A stretch of 64,000 nt of DNA from positions 1 to 64,000 of the forward strand of contig CAIKRR010000076.1 of NCBI GenBank assembly GCA_903829815.1. The letters are read 5' to 3'. This document shows, piece by piece, positions 31,633 through 41,154 of this stretch. Origin of the DNA: an uncultured Pseudomonadota bacterium (lineage in GTDB: Bacteria; Pseudomonadota; Gammaproteobacteria; Burkholderiales; SG8-39). The notes beneath the pieces are model-generated. The model worked only from the letters and a program-made list of their open reading frames with translations, did not search any database and had not been told where the DNA came from. Numbering within the stretch: the stretch's first letter is position 1; every line of letters starts with the position of its first letter. Made by a program: the position numbers and the translations under genes.

Positions 31633-32001
31633 TCAGGGCGCGACGAGCGAACCCAGGGCCAGACACAGGCCGGCCATATCGCAGTCAAGTTCATCCATGA
31701 CTGACGCCGGCACGTTATCCCTGGCGTGCCGCTCGACCCAGGAACAGCGTTCGACGATGTCGGTCGCACCGAGCGTTGCCAGCGACGACTTCAGACTGTG
31801 TGCACGGCGTTCGAGGGCTCTCCGATCGGTCATCTGCCAGGCTTGGCGCAGCTCGGCCCTGGCCCCACCCGCGGTCTGCAGAAACAGGGCCACCACCTGG
31901 CGCATCCCGGCCTCGCCGATATCCTCGGCAAGCCCGGATAATCCCGCAGCCAGTCCCTCCACCGCCACGAGGGACGCCTTGCTGCCATCGAGGATACTCA
32001 T
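31633..32001 (-). CDS. Stand-alone Hpt (histidine phosphotransfer) domain protein
   Basis: RRAHSLKSSLATLGATDIVERCSWVE matches the Hpt phospho-His motif. Confidence 0.8.
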   Translation of the reverse strand: MSILDGSKASLVAVEGLAAGLSGLAEDIGEAGMRQVVALFLQTAGGARAELRQAWQMTDRRALERRAHSLKSSLATLGATDIVERCSWVERHARDNVPASVMDELDCDMAGLCLALGSLVAP

Positions 32002-32190
32002 CGTGCATCCCGCCCGTTTTGCCTGCCATGGGCTACCGTGCCTTGCCGTGGTCTGGTGGCAACACTTGCCCTGAGCCCGATAGTACGCGCTTCAGCCGAC
32101 AATCCCCTGAGAGCCACCAGGAGACACACAATTCCCGGCACTCGCCGGGCCGCGCGTGGCCCTGAGCATGCGCTACGGTACAATTGGGCC

Positions 32191-34005
32191 ATGTCGACCC
32201 CACGCCCCAGTCCCGAGGCGGCCGCGCCTGCCGAGCACGCCAGCAACTTCATCCGCCAGATCATCGAATCAGACCTGGCGGCCGGCAAGCATGCATCGCG
32301 CCGCTGGTCGGGCAGCCCAGCACCTGGTCCGGTACACGCGACCGGGACGGCCGACCCGGCCTCGATCAGGACCCGGTTTCCCCCAGAGCCCAATGGTTAT
32401 CTGCACTTCGGGCATGCCAAGTCGATCTGCCTCAACTTCGGTCTGGCGCGTGATTATGGCGGCGCCTGCCACATGCGCTTTGACGACACCAATCCGGCCA
32501 GAGAAGAGCAGGAGTATGTCGACTCGATTCGCGATGCCGTCAGCTGGCTCGGTTTTTCATGGCAGACGGGCGGCGCGTCCAATCTCTACTACGCATCAGA
32601 CTATTTCGAAACCCTCTACCAGTTCGCCGAAGTGCTGATCGGTGCCGGACTGGCCTATGTCGACAGTCAGAACGCCGACGCGATGCGTGCCAGTCGCGGC
32701 ACGCTCACTGAACCGGGTCGCGACAGTCCGTACCGCAGCCGCACGGCGGAAGAAAACCTCGACCTGTTCAGGCGGATGCGCGCCGGTGAGTTTGCCGATG
32801 GCAGCCAGGTGCTGCGGCTTCGCATCGACATGGCGTCGCCGAACATCAACCTGCGCGACCCGGCCATCTACCGCATCCGCCGCGCTCACCACCATCGAAC
32901 GGGCGACGCCTGGTGTATCTACCCGCTCTATGACTACACCCACTGCATATCCGACGCGCTCGAGAACATTACCCACTCGATATGCACCCTTGAATTCGAG
33001 GATCATCGTCCACTCTACGAATGGATACTCGAGCGCCTGGTCGAGCTCGGGCAACTGCTGCGGCCGCTGCCACGACAGATCGAATTTGCGCGGCTCAACC
33101 TCACCTATGTGGTTCTTTCCAAGCGCAAGCTGATTCAACTGGTTGAAGAACGACATGTCTCGGGCTGGGACGATCCGCGCATGCCCACGCTGGCAGGCGC
33201 GCGCCGCCGCGGCTATACCGCAGCCGGCTTTCGCCTGTTCACCGAGCGGATCGGTGTGTCGCGTGCAGATTCCTGGATCGACTTCAGCGTGCTCGAGGAC
33301 TGCATGCGCGAAGACCTCAACACCGAAGCGATGCGCCGCGTGGCGGTGCTCGACCCGATCCGACTGGTGATCGACAATTTTGCCCTCGGGCAGGTCGAGC
33401 TCTGTCAGGCTCCCAACCACCCGCAGAAACCCGAACTGGGCACACGCGACATCGCGCTCACTGGCGAATTGTGGATCGAACGCGACGACTTCAACGAGCA
33501 ACCGCCCAAGGGCTTCTTCAGGCTGGCACCGGGCACCGAAGTGCGTCTGCGCTATGCCTACATCGTGCGCTGTACCGGGGTGGACCGTGACCAGGCCGGA
33601 CAGGTCACCACGATCCACTGCACCTATGACCCGACGACGCGCTCGGGCACCCCGGGTGCCGAAGCGCGCAAGGTGAAGGGCAACATTCACTGGCTCAGTA
33701 CCCGGCACGCGGTGCCGATCGAGGTACGGACCTACGACAGGCTGTTCGATGTGCAGCATCCCGGTGCAGGTGACACCGACTTCCTGCTCGATCTGAACGC
33801 CGACTCGGCGAGGACCACCACTGCCTTTGGCGAGGCAGCGCTTGCCCAGGCCAACCCCGAGGACCGGTTCCAGTTCGAGCGGCTTGGCTACTACGTGGCC
33901 GACCGCATCGATCACGGCCCGTCAAAGGCGGTATTCAACCGCACGGTGAGCTTGCGCGACACCCGACCGGCGCGGTCCGATCAGGGGCCGAAGTCGAATT
34001 CCTGA
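32191..34005 (+). CDS. glnS: Glutaminyl-tRNA synthetase
   Basis: RFPPEPNGYLHFGHAKSICLNFGLA, MRFDDTNPAREEQEYVDSI, VLSKRKLIQLVEE. Confidence 0.96.
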   Translation: MSTPRPSPEAAAPAEHASNFIRQIIESDLAAGKHASRRWSGSPAPGPVHATGTADPASIRTRFPPEPNGYLHFGHAKSICLNFGLARDYGGACHMRFDDTNPAREEQEYVDSIRDAVSWLGFSWQTGGASNLYYASDYFETLYQFAEVLIGAGLAYVDSQNADAMRASRGTLTEPGRDSPYRSRTAEENLDLFRRMRAGEFADGSQVLRLRIDMASPNINLRDPAIYRIRRAHHHRTGDAWCIYPLYDYTHCISDALENITHSICTLEFEDHRPLYEWILERLVELGQLLRPLPRQIEFARLNLTYVVLSKRKLIQLVEERHVSGWDDPRMPTLAGARRRGYTAAGFRLFTERIGVSRADSWIDFSVLEDCMREDLNTEAMRRVAVLDPIRLVIDNFALGQVELCQAPNHPQKPELGTRDIALTGELWIERDDFNEQPPKGFFRLAPGTEVRLRYAYIVRCTGVDRDQAGQVTTIHCTYDPTTRSGTPGAEARKVKGNIHWLSTRHAVPIEVRTYDRLFDVQHPGAGDTDFLLDLNADSARTTTAFGEAALAQANPEDRFQFERLGYYVADRIDHGPSKAVFNRTVSLRDTRPARSDQGPKSNS

Positions 34006-35111
34006 TTGCCCCCGGCAGAAGCGAGCGATTCGCCGAGCGCATCACCTGCGCCTGCCGACCGACGCAAATCACTGACACGCACCCCGACCAGACGCACCGG
34101 ACGGTCGAGATCGACCCGCTTCAGGCACTCGAAAGCAGCGCGACGCAAGGTGCGCACATCGGCTGTCCAGCCAGCAAAACTGAGATCGCGGGTACACGTG
34201 ACGAAATCGGCGAAACGCAACTTGATGCCGACCGTGCGCCCGGCATAGCCCTCGGCGGCCAGTTCGGCGGCCAGTTCGATGCACAAGGCACCCAGCCGAC
34301 GCGCAAGCTCGCGCCGGTCGGCGACATCCTCGGCAAAGGTGCGCTCGGCACTGCGCGAGCGCGGCTCGCGTTCGGTGACCACCGGCCGCTCATCACGCCC
34401 GTTGGCCGCCCCATGCAACCAGGCAGCGTGCGAAGAGCCGATGAGGTGGGCAAGCCAGGTGGGCGACACAGCAGCCAGATCACCGACCGTGGCAATCGAA
34501 TGCTGATGCAACCGCTCGCCGGTGCGTGGACCGACGCCGGGCAAGCTGCGCACCGGCAGCGGCCAGATGCGCCGCTCGAGATCTCCGGCCTCGAGGATGC
34601 TGATACCGTCAGGCTTGTCCAGTTCGGAGGCCATCTTGGCCAGCAGCTTGTTGGGCGCAATGCCCACCGAGCAACTGAGGCCGGTGGCCGAGCCAATCGC
34701 CCGCTTCAACCCTGTCGCAGTTTCAAGTGATGAGGATGGGAGCGCACTGATGTCCAGATAGGCTTCATCGATTCCGCGGTCCTCGAAGAGCGGCGAGCAC
34801 TCGCGCATCAACTGCTTGAACCGGGCAGACACCGGGGTGTAGGCGCTGAAATCGACTGGCAGGAAGTGTGCCTGCGGGCATCGGCGCAGGGCTTCGCGCA
34901 GCGGCATACCCGAACGGATACCGAAAGCGCGCGCCTCGTACGTGGCAGTTGCCACCACGCCGCGTGCATGATGCGCTTCACGGGGGTCACCACGGCCACC
35001 GATCACCAGGGGCTCACCCCGCAGGTCGGGACGCCGCAGCAACTCGACCGAAGCAAAGAAGGCATCCATGTCAAGGTGCAGGATTCGACGCGGAGGAACG
35101 GCAGAGGTCAT
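33981..35111 (-). CDS. dinB: DNA polymerase IV (Y-family)
   Basis: ILHLDMDAFFASVELLRRPDLRGEPLVIGG, DRGIDEAYLDIS, CSVGIAPNKLLAKMASELDKPDGI. Confidence 0.95.
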   Translation of the reverse strand: MTSAVPPRRILHLDMDAFFASVELLRRPDLRGEPLVIGGRGDPREAHHARGVVATATYEARAFGIRSGMPLREALRRCPQAHFLPVDFSAYTPVSARFKQLMRECSPLFEDRGIDEAYLDISALPSSSLETATGLKRAIGSATGLSCSVGIAPNKLLAKMASELDKPDGISILEAGDLERRIWPLPVRSLPGVGPRTGERLHQHSIATVGDLAAVSPTWLAHLIGSSHAAWLHGAANGRDERPVVTEREPRSRSAERTFAEDVADRRELARRLGALCIELAAELAAEGYAGRTVGIKLRFADFVTCTRDLSFAGWTADVRTLRRAAFECLKRVDLDRPVRLVGVRVSDLRRSAGAGDALGESLASAGGNQEFDFGP

Positions 35112-35332
35112 TCCGATAGAATAAACCGCTTGGCCTCGGGAGCTCCTTGTGTCCCGGACCCGGTCTCTTGTCGACTTGGCTAGCCCCATCTGGCTTGCCG
35201 CCCTGCATCGTGATGCTGCGCCTCTGCCCGTGTGCGGCCTGACCGCAGCCCGAGAGGCACACCGACACAGGCCCATGGCACAGCACACCGTGCAATGGTT
35301 CGCTCACCGCTTGCTCCCTGCCCAGAACTGCC

Positions 35333-38300
35333 ATGCCCGAGACGTACCTTCGCGACGCCATCCGCATACGTGGCGCAAGACAGCACAACCTGAAAGGCTT
35401 CGACCTCGACATACCGACCGGCGAACTGCTGGTGGTCACCGGAGTCTCCGGTTCGGGCAAATCCTCGCTGGTCTTCGACACGCTCTATGCCGAAGGCCAG
35501 AGACGCTATGTCGAGACCTTCTCGCCCTATGCGCGCCAGTTCCTCGACCGGATGGACAAGCCCCAGGTCGAGCATGTCGATGGCATACCGCCGGCCATCG
35601 CCATCGACCAGACCAACCCGGTTCGCACCTCCCGTTCAACGGTGGGCACGATGACCGAACTGGCCGATCACCTGAAACTGCTCTTCGCGCGCTCGGCACG
35701 ACTGCATTGCCGGCGCTGCGCGCAGACCGTGCGGCGCGACACCGCCGCAGACATTGCTGCCTCGATGCGGGATCGCGCTCAGGCAGCCGGTGATCCTCGA
35801 GTGGTGATCACTTTCCCGGTCGACATTCCGGCCAACTTCAGCGAAATCGAAATCCTCGCCTCGCTGGAACGTCAGGGGTATTCGCGAGTCCACGCGCGAA
35901 GCAGCACGCGCCTCGATATCATCCAGGACCGCTTGCGCATCGGCAGCGTCGAACCAGCCCGACTGGCCGAAGCCATCGAGAGTGCCTTGCAACATGGTCA
36001 GGGTCGCATCGAAGTGCACCCCGATGCCGCGAGTACCGGTGGCATCGACCTCGCGGCCCCCGCCGCCTTGCCACGACCGGCATGGCCCTGGCGCTACTCG
36101 GCTGACCTGCACTGCCCCGACTGCGATCTTCGGTACAGCGATCCGCTGCCGTCGCACTTCTCGTTCAATTCGGCAATCGGCGCCTGCGAGGCCTGCCGCG
36201 GGTTCGGCCGTATCATTGGCGTCGACTTCGGGCTGGTGGTACCCGATGAGTCAAAGACGCTGCGGGGCGGGGCGGTGCGCCCCTGGCAGACGCCCAGCTA
36301 CAGCGACTGCCAGCAGGACATGGAAAAGATGGCGCGGCGCGATGGTATCCCGCTCGATCTGCCCTGGCGTGACCTCACGGCCGAGCAGCGCGACTGGGTC
36401 ATCGAAGGTGAAGGCCGCTGGCGCGACGGCAAGTGGTACGGCATACGGCGGTTCTTCGCCTGGCTCGAGACCAAGGCCTACAAGATGCACATCCGTGTGC
36501 TGCTGTCGAAGTACCGCGCCTACAGCCCGTGCACCGCATGCGACGGTGCTCGACTCAAACTCGAGTCGCTGCTGTGGCGCATCGGCACGGCTTCCCCAGC
36601 CGCCGTCGGTCTTGGCCTGGCCTTCAGGCCGCAGGGGGTCGATTGGAGCGAGGCGGCTCGCGCCACCCTCACAGGCCTGTCCATTCATGACCTGATGCTG
36701 CTGCCGGTTGCGCGCCTGGCCATCTTTCTGAACGACTGGGCAGCCCGTACTGCGCTTGATGAGGCAGCCACGCTCGTACTGACCGAGATTCGCAGTCGGC
36801 TGGCCTATCTGGACACGGTCGGCTTGTCCTATCTGACACTGGACCGCCAGTCACGCACCCTCTCCGGGGGCGAAGTACAGCGCATCAACCTCACCACGGC
36901 CCTGGGTACCTCGCTGGTCAACACGCTTTTCGTGCTCGATGAACCGTCGATCGGCCTGCACCCGCGCGACATGGGCCGCGTGATCGAAGTGATGCAGCGA
37001 TTGCGTGATGCCGGCAACTCGCTGGTCGTGGTCGAACACGACCCGCAGATCATGTTTGCAGCCGACCGTATCCTCGACGTGGGTCCCGGCCCGGGAGAGC
37101 GTGGCGGCAACATCGTGTTCTTCGGCAATCCGGCCGATCTGGCGGCCACGCCCGGTTCACTCACCGGTGATTACCTCTCGGGCCGTCGCCGCGTGAGCCT
37201 GCGCACACCGCTGCCCGTGACCGGTCAGCCACAGATCAGCCTGCGCGGCGCCTCTGCCAACAACCTGCGCTCGATCGACATCGACATACCGCTCGAGCGC
37301 CTGGTCTGTGTCACCGGGGTCTCGGGGTCGGGCAAGTCGACTCTGATCGAGGACACCCTCTACCCGGCGCTGCGCAAGCGAAAGGGCAAGCCGGTGGAGA
37401 GTGCAGGTGCCTATGCAAGCCTGAGCGGTGATGAACTGATCGAGGATGTGGTCATGATCGACCAGACCCCGATCGGGCGCACGACGCGCTCCAACCCGGC
37501 CAGCTATGTGGGCGGGTTCGACGCGATTCGCGAACGCTTTGCCCGCACCCCGGGCGCACGCGCACGCCACTACAGCGCCGGCATGTTCAGCTTCAACTCG
37601 GGCAACGGGCGCTGCCCGGGCTGTGGCGGCAATGGATTCGAGCATGTCGAGATGCAGTTCCTCTCCGACGTCTATCTGCGCTGCCCCGACTGTGACGGGC
37701 GCCGCTACCGCGCCGAAGTGCTCGAGGTGACGCTGGAAAGCGGTGACGGCGTGGCACGCAGCATCGCCGATGTGCTCGCGATGACCGTGGCCGAGGCCAT
37801 CGACTGGTTCTGCGACGATCACGAGATCGTGGCGCGACTGCGCCCGCTTGCCCGGGTGGGGCTTGACTATCTGCGACTGGGACAGGCCGTACCCACGCTA
37901 TCGGGCGGTGAAGCACAACGCCTGAAGCTCGCCGGACACCTGGCCGATCTGGGGGCAAGCCGCCGCGGTGCCAAGGGCAAGCTCTTCCTGTTTGACGAAC
38001 CCACCACCGGCCTGCATTTCGATGACGTAGCCCGATTGCTCGGCGCCTTCGACGAGCTGCTGGCTGCCGGGCACAGTCTGGTGGTCATCGAACACAATCT
38101 CGATGTCGTGAGCGCAGCAGACTGGGTCATCGACCTCGGCCCGGAAGGGGGTGAGGGCGGCGGTCAGCTGATCTGTGCAGGTACCCAGGAAACAATCCGG
38201 GCATGCCCGGGGTCGCATACCGGACGCGCCCTGACCGAATACGCACAGGCCTTCACCGACTACGCGACGCGCGCGGCACGCCATGCTGCCCTGCCGGCGC

Positions 38301-41068
38301 ACGATGCCAGACCAGCCACGGTTCGTCGCCGGGCGATCGAAGTGGTTCGGGCCCGAGAACACAATCTGAAGAATGTGAGCGTGACGATCCCGCACGGGCA
38401 GTTCACCGTCGTCACCGGCGTATCGGGATCGGGCAAATCAACGCTGGCTTTCGACATCATCTTTGGCGAAGGGCAGCGGCGTTACCTCGAATCGCTCAAT
38501 GCTTACGCGCGCCAGTTCGTGCAGCCTGCCACGCGCCCCGATGCCGATGCGGTCTTCGGCATCCCGCCAGCGGTGGCGATCGAACAGCGCACGAGTCGTG
38601 GTGGCCGCAAGAGCACCGTGGCCACGCTCACCGAGATCTACCACTTCCTGCGACTGCTCTACGTGAAGCTGGGCGTTCAACACTGCCCCCGGGATGGCGC
38701 AGCCATTGAACCGCAAAGCTTCGATGCGATCGCAGCCCGCATCCTGCGCGACTATCGCGGTCAACATGTAGGTCTGCTGGCACCCTTGGTGACCAACCGC
38801 AAGGGCGTCTACACCGACCTGGCCAAGTGGGCCGCCAGTCACGGTTACACGCACCTGCGCGTGGATGGGGTGTTCATCCCCACCGCGCGCTGGCCGCGTC
38901 TGGATCGATTCCGCGAGCACAGCATCGAGCTGCCGGTTGCCGATATGGTGATCGAACCTGCGATCGAAACGCGTCTGCGCGAGGCCCTTGCGGTAGCCCT
39001 CGAGCATGGCAAAGGCGTGATGATGGTGCTCGAGCCGCTCGAGCGGCTGCGCAGCGCCATCGAGGCGGGCGATGCAGGCGGTGCCACCGCCTCGCTGCAG
39101 ACAGCGGTGTTCTCGACCCGCCGCGCCTGCCCCACCTGCGGGACGAGCTATCCGGACCTCGACCCACGACTGTTCTCGTTCAACTCGCGGCACGGCTGGT
39201 GTGCAAGCTGCTTTGGCACGGGCGCACGTCTGCCCGGCTTTGATGCCGAGCAGACCGGTGAAGAGGCTGGCTGGTTGGCGGGCGGTGCCAACGCCACACC
39301 CGAGGCTGTGCAGGAGACCTGCACGGCCTGCTCGGGCGAACGACTCAATCCTGTTGCACGCCATGTGCGCTTTCGCGACCTGTCGATCGGCGCGCTCACT
39401 GCCTTGCCAGTAGACGCACTCGCGCAATTCGTCAGCGCACTGCACCTGGGGCAGCGCGAAGGGGATATCGCGCGCGATCTGCTCGCCGAGATCGGTTCGC
39501 GACTTTCCTTCCTGTCAGATGTGGGACTGGGCTACCTTGCACTGGGCCGCTCGGCGCCGACACTCTCGGGCGGAGAAGCACAACGCATCAGGCTGGCGGC
39601 ACAACTCGGATCGAACCTGCGCGGGGTCTGCTATGTGCTCGACGAACCGACGATAGGCCTGCACCCACGTGACACACGGGTTCTGCTCGACACGCTTGCG
39701 CGTCTGCAGGCCAAAGGCAACACGCTTCTCGTCGTCGAGCATGACGAGGACACCATCCGGCGCGCTGACCATGTGATCGACCTGGGGCCCGGGGCTGGCT
39801 CCCGCGGTGGCGAGATCATCGCCAGCGGCACCGCCGCCGAGTTGCAGCAGCAGCCGGCATCGATCACCGGCCGCTATCTGCGTGAACCGCTGCGTCACCC
39901 GCTGTCGCCACGGCGATCGGTTGATGCCGACACGCCATCGATCGTCCTGCGTGGAGCCTGCCTGCACAACCTCAAGCAGGTCGATGCTCGCATCCCGCTG
40001 GGCCGACTGGTGGGCGTCACCGGTGTTTCAGGCTCTGGCAAGTCGACGCTCGCGCGCGACGTGCTGCTGGCACGACTCACGCATCACGTATCGGCATCAC
40101 GCACCCAGCTGCCCGCAGAACTGGGACAGATCGAGGGGCACGAGGCCATTGCGCGCGTGCTTGAAGTCGATCAGACCCCCATCGGGAAGACACCCCGCTC
40201 CTGCCCCGCCACCTACATCGGCTTCTGGGACACCATTCGCAAGCTCTTTGCCGACACGGCCGAGGCGCGCATGCGCGGCTACACCGCAGCCCGCTTCTCG
40301 TTCAATACCGGCGATGGCCGCTGTCCGGAATGCGAGGGGCAAGGCATGAAGACAGTCGAGATGAGCTTCCTGCCCGATGTCAAGGTGGGCTGCGATGCCT
40401 GCCGTGGTGCACGCTTCAACCCCGAGACGCTGTCGGTACGGTGGCGAGGACACTCGGCAGGTGAGCTCCTCGGGATGAGCGTCGATGAGGCCTTGCCCCT
40501 CTTCGAGGCTCACCCGTCGATCCATCACGCGCTCGCCCTGATGCGCGACGTCGGCCTGGGTTACCTGACGCTGGGGCAGAGCAGCCCGACCCTGTCAGGC
40601 GGCGAGGCGCAACGGATCAAGCTGGTGACCGAACTGGCACGGGTTCGCCCCGAGGCGGCAACGGCGCAGGCTGATCCGCGCCGCGGTCGCGGTGGCCCAC
40701 GCCAGTCGGTCTACATCCTGGATGAACCCACGGTGGGCCTGCACATGGCCGATGTCGAGAAGCTGATCCGAGTCCTCAACAGGCTGGTGGATGCCGGCAA
40801 CACGGTGGTGGTGGTCGAGCATGATCTCGACGTGATCGCAAGCGTCGACTGGATCATCGACATGGGACCCGAAGGTGGAGATGCGGGTGGACGCATCGTT
40901 GCCGAGGGCCCGCCCGAGCGCGTACGCTCGATGGGGGTCGCCTCGCATACGGCGCAGGTACTCGAGGAGTTCCTGCGCTCGCGCGAACGCCCGGCGAGGG
41001 CGATGCCCATGGGGGATCCGATGGGAGATCCGGTTGCATTGCCCAGTGCAACTCCGAGGTCACATTGA
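35333..41068 (+). CDS. uvrA: Double-length (tandem-fused) excinuclease ABC subunit A-like protein, 1911 aa
   Basis: Four Walker A motifs (VTGVSGSGKS), four LSGGE signatures, four Walker B/D-loop DEP(S/T)xGLH motifs and CxxC zinc modules in two UvrA-like halves. Confidence 0.93.
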   Translation: MPETYLRDAIRIRGARQHNLKGFDLDIPTGELLVVTGVSGSGKSSLVFDTLYAEGQRRYVETFSPYARQFLDRMDKPQVEHVDGIPPAIAIDQTNPVRTSRSTVGTMTELADHLKLLFARSARLHCRRCAQTVRRDTAADIAASMRDRAQAAGDPRVVITFPVDIPANFSEIEILASLERQGYSRVHARSSTRLDIIQDRLRIGSVEPARLAEAIESALQHGQGRIEVHPDAASTGGIDLAAPAALPRPAWPWRYSADLHCPDCDLRYSDPLPSHFSFNSAIGACEACRGFGRIIGVDFGLVVPDESKTLRGGAVRPWQTPSYSDCQQDMEKMARRDGIPLDLPWRDLTAEQRDWVIEGEGRWRDGKWYGIRRFFAWLETKAYKMHIRVLLSKYRAYSPCTACDGARLKLESLLWRIGTASPAAVGLGLAFRPQGVDWSEAARATLTGLSIHDLMLLPVARLAIFLNDWAARTALDEAATLVLTEIRSRLAYLDTVGLSYLTLDRQSRTLSGGEVQRINLTTALGTSLVNTLFVLDEPSIGLHPRDMGRVIEVMQRLRDAGNSLVVVEHDPQIMFAADRILDVGPGPGERGGNIVFFGNPADLAATPGSLTGDYLSGRRRVSLRTPLPVTGQPQISLRGASANNLRSIDIDIPLERLVCVTGVSGSGKSTLIEDTLYPALRKRKGKPVESAGAYASLSGDELIEDVVMIDQTPIGRTTRSNPASYVGGFDAIRERFARTPGARARHYSAGMFSFNSGNGRCPGCGGNGFEHVEMQFLSDVYLRCPDCDGRRYRAEVLEVTLESGDGVARSIADVLAMTVAEAIDWFCDDHEIVARLRPLARVGLDYLRLGQAVPTLSGGEAQRLKLAGHLADLGASRRGAKGKLFLFDEPTTGLHFDDVARLLGAFDELLAAGHSLVVIEHNLDVVSAADWVIDLGPEGGEGGGQLICAGTQETIRACPGSHTGRALTEYAQAFTDYATRAARHAALPAHDARPATVRRRAIEVVRAREHNLKNVSVTIPHGQFTVVTGVSGSGKSTLAFDIIFGEGQRRYLESLNAYARQFVQPATRPDADAVFGIPPAVAIEQRTSRGGRKSTVATLTEIYHFLRLLYVKLGVQHCPRDGAAIEPQSFDAIAARILRDYRGQHVGLLAPLVTNRKGVYTDLAKWAASHGYTHLRVDGVFIPTARWPRLDRFREHSIELPVADMVIEPAIETRLREALAVALEHGKGVMMVLEPLERLRSAIEAGDAGGATASLQTAVFSTRRACPTCGTSYPDLDPRLFSFNSRHGWCASCFGTGARLPGFDAEQTGEEAGWLAGGANATPEAVQETCTACSGERLNPVARHVRFRDLSIGALTALPVDALAQFVSALHLGQREGDIARDLLAEIGSRLSFLSDVGLGYLALGRSAPTLSGGEAQRIRLAAQLGSNLRGVCYVLDEPTIGLHPRDTRVLLDTLARLQAKGNTLLVVEHDEDTIRRADHVIDLGPGAGSRGGEIIASGTAAELQQQPASITGRYLREPLRHPLSPRRSVDADTPSIVLRGACLHNLKQVDARIPLGRLVGVTGVSGSGKSTLARDVLLARLTHHVSASRTQLPAELGQIEGHEAIARVLEVDQTPIGKTPRSCPATYIGFWDTIRKLFADTAEARMRGYTAARFSFNTGDGRCPECEGQGMKTVEMSFLPDVKVGCDACRGARFNPETLSVRWRGHSAGELLGMSVDEALPLFEAHPSIHHALALMRDVGLGYLTLGQSSPTLSGGEAQRIKLVTELARVRPEAATAQADPRRGRGGPRQSVYILDEPTVGLHMADVEKLIRVLNRLVDAGNTVVVVEHDLDVIASVDWIIDMGPEGGDAGGRIVAEGPPERVRSMGVASHTAQVLEEFLRSRERPARAMPMGDPMGDPVALPSATPRSH

Positions 41069-41154
41069 TCATGCGTTGAGCCTGGACGAATCCGGCATGA
41101 TCGCCCGACCATGCCCTTGAAGCACCCTGACTTGCCTGACGAGGAATGTCTTTC

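Noticed and set aside
32596-33915. 439-aa minus-strand ORF
   Set aside because: Antisense to glnS, which is unambiguous.
35112-35332. LexA/SOS box between dinB and the tandem uvrA
   Set aside because: I looked for CTGT-N8-ACAG and did not find a convincing match.
41009-41034. Short duplication ATGGGGGATCCG/ATGGGAGATCCG at the end of the UvrA gene
   Set aside because: Two imperfect 12-bp copies coding for MGDPMGDP in a disordered tail; probably incidental.
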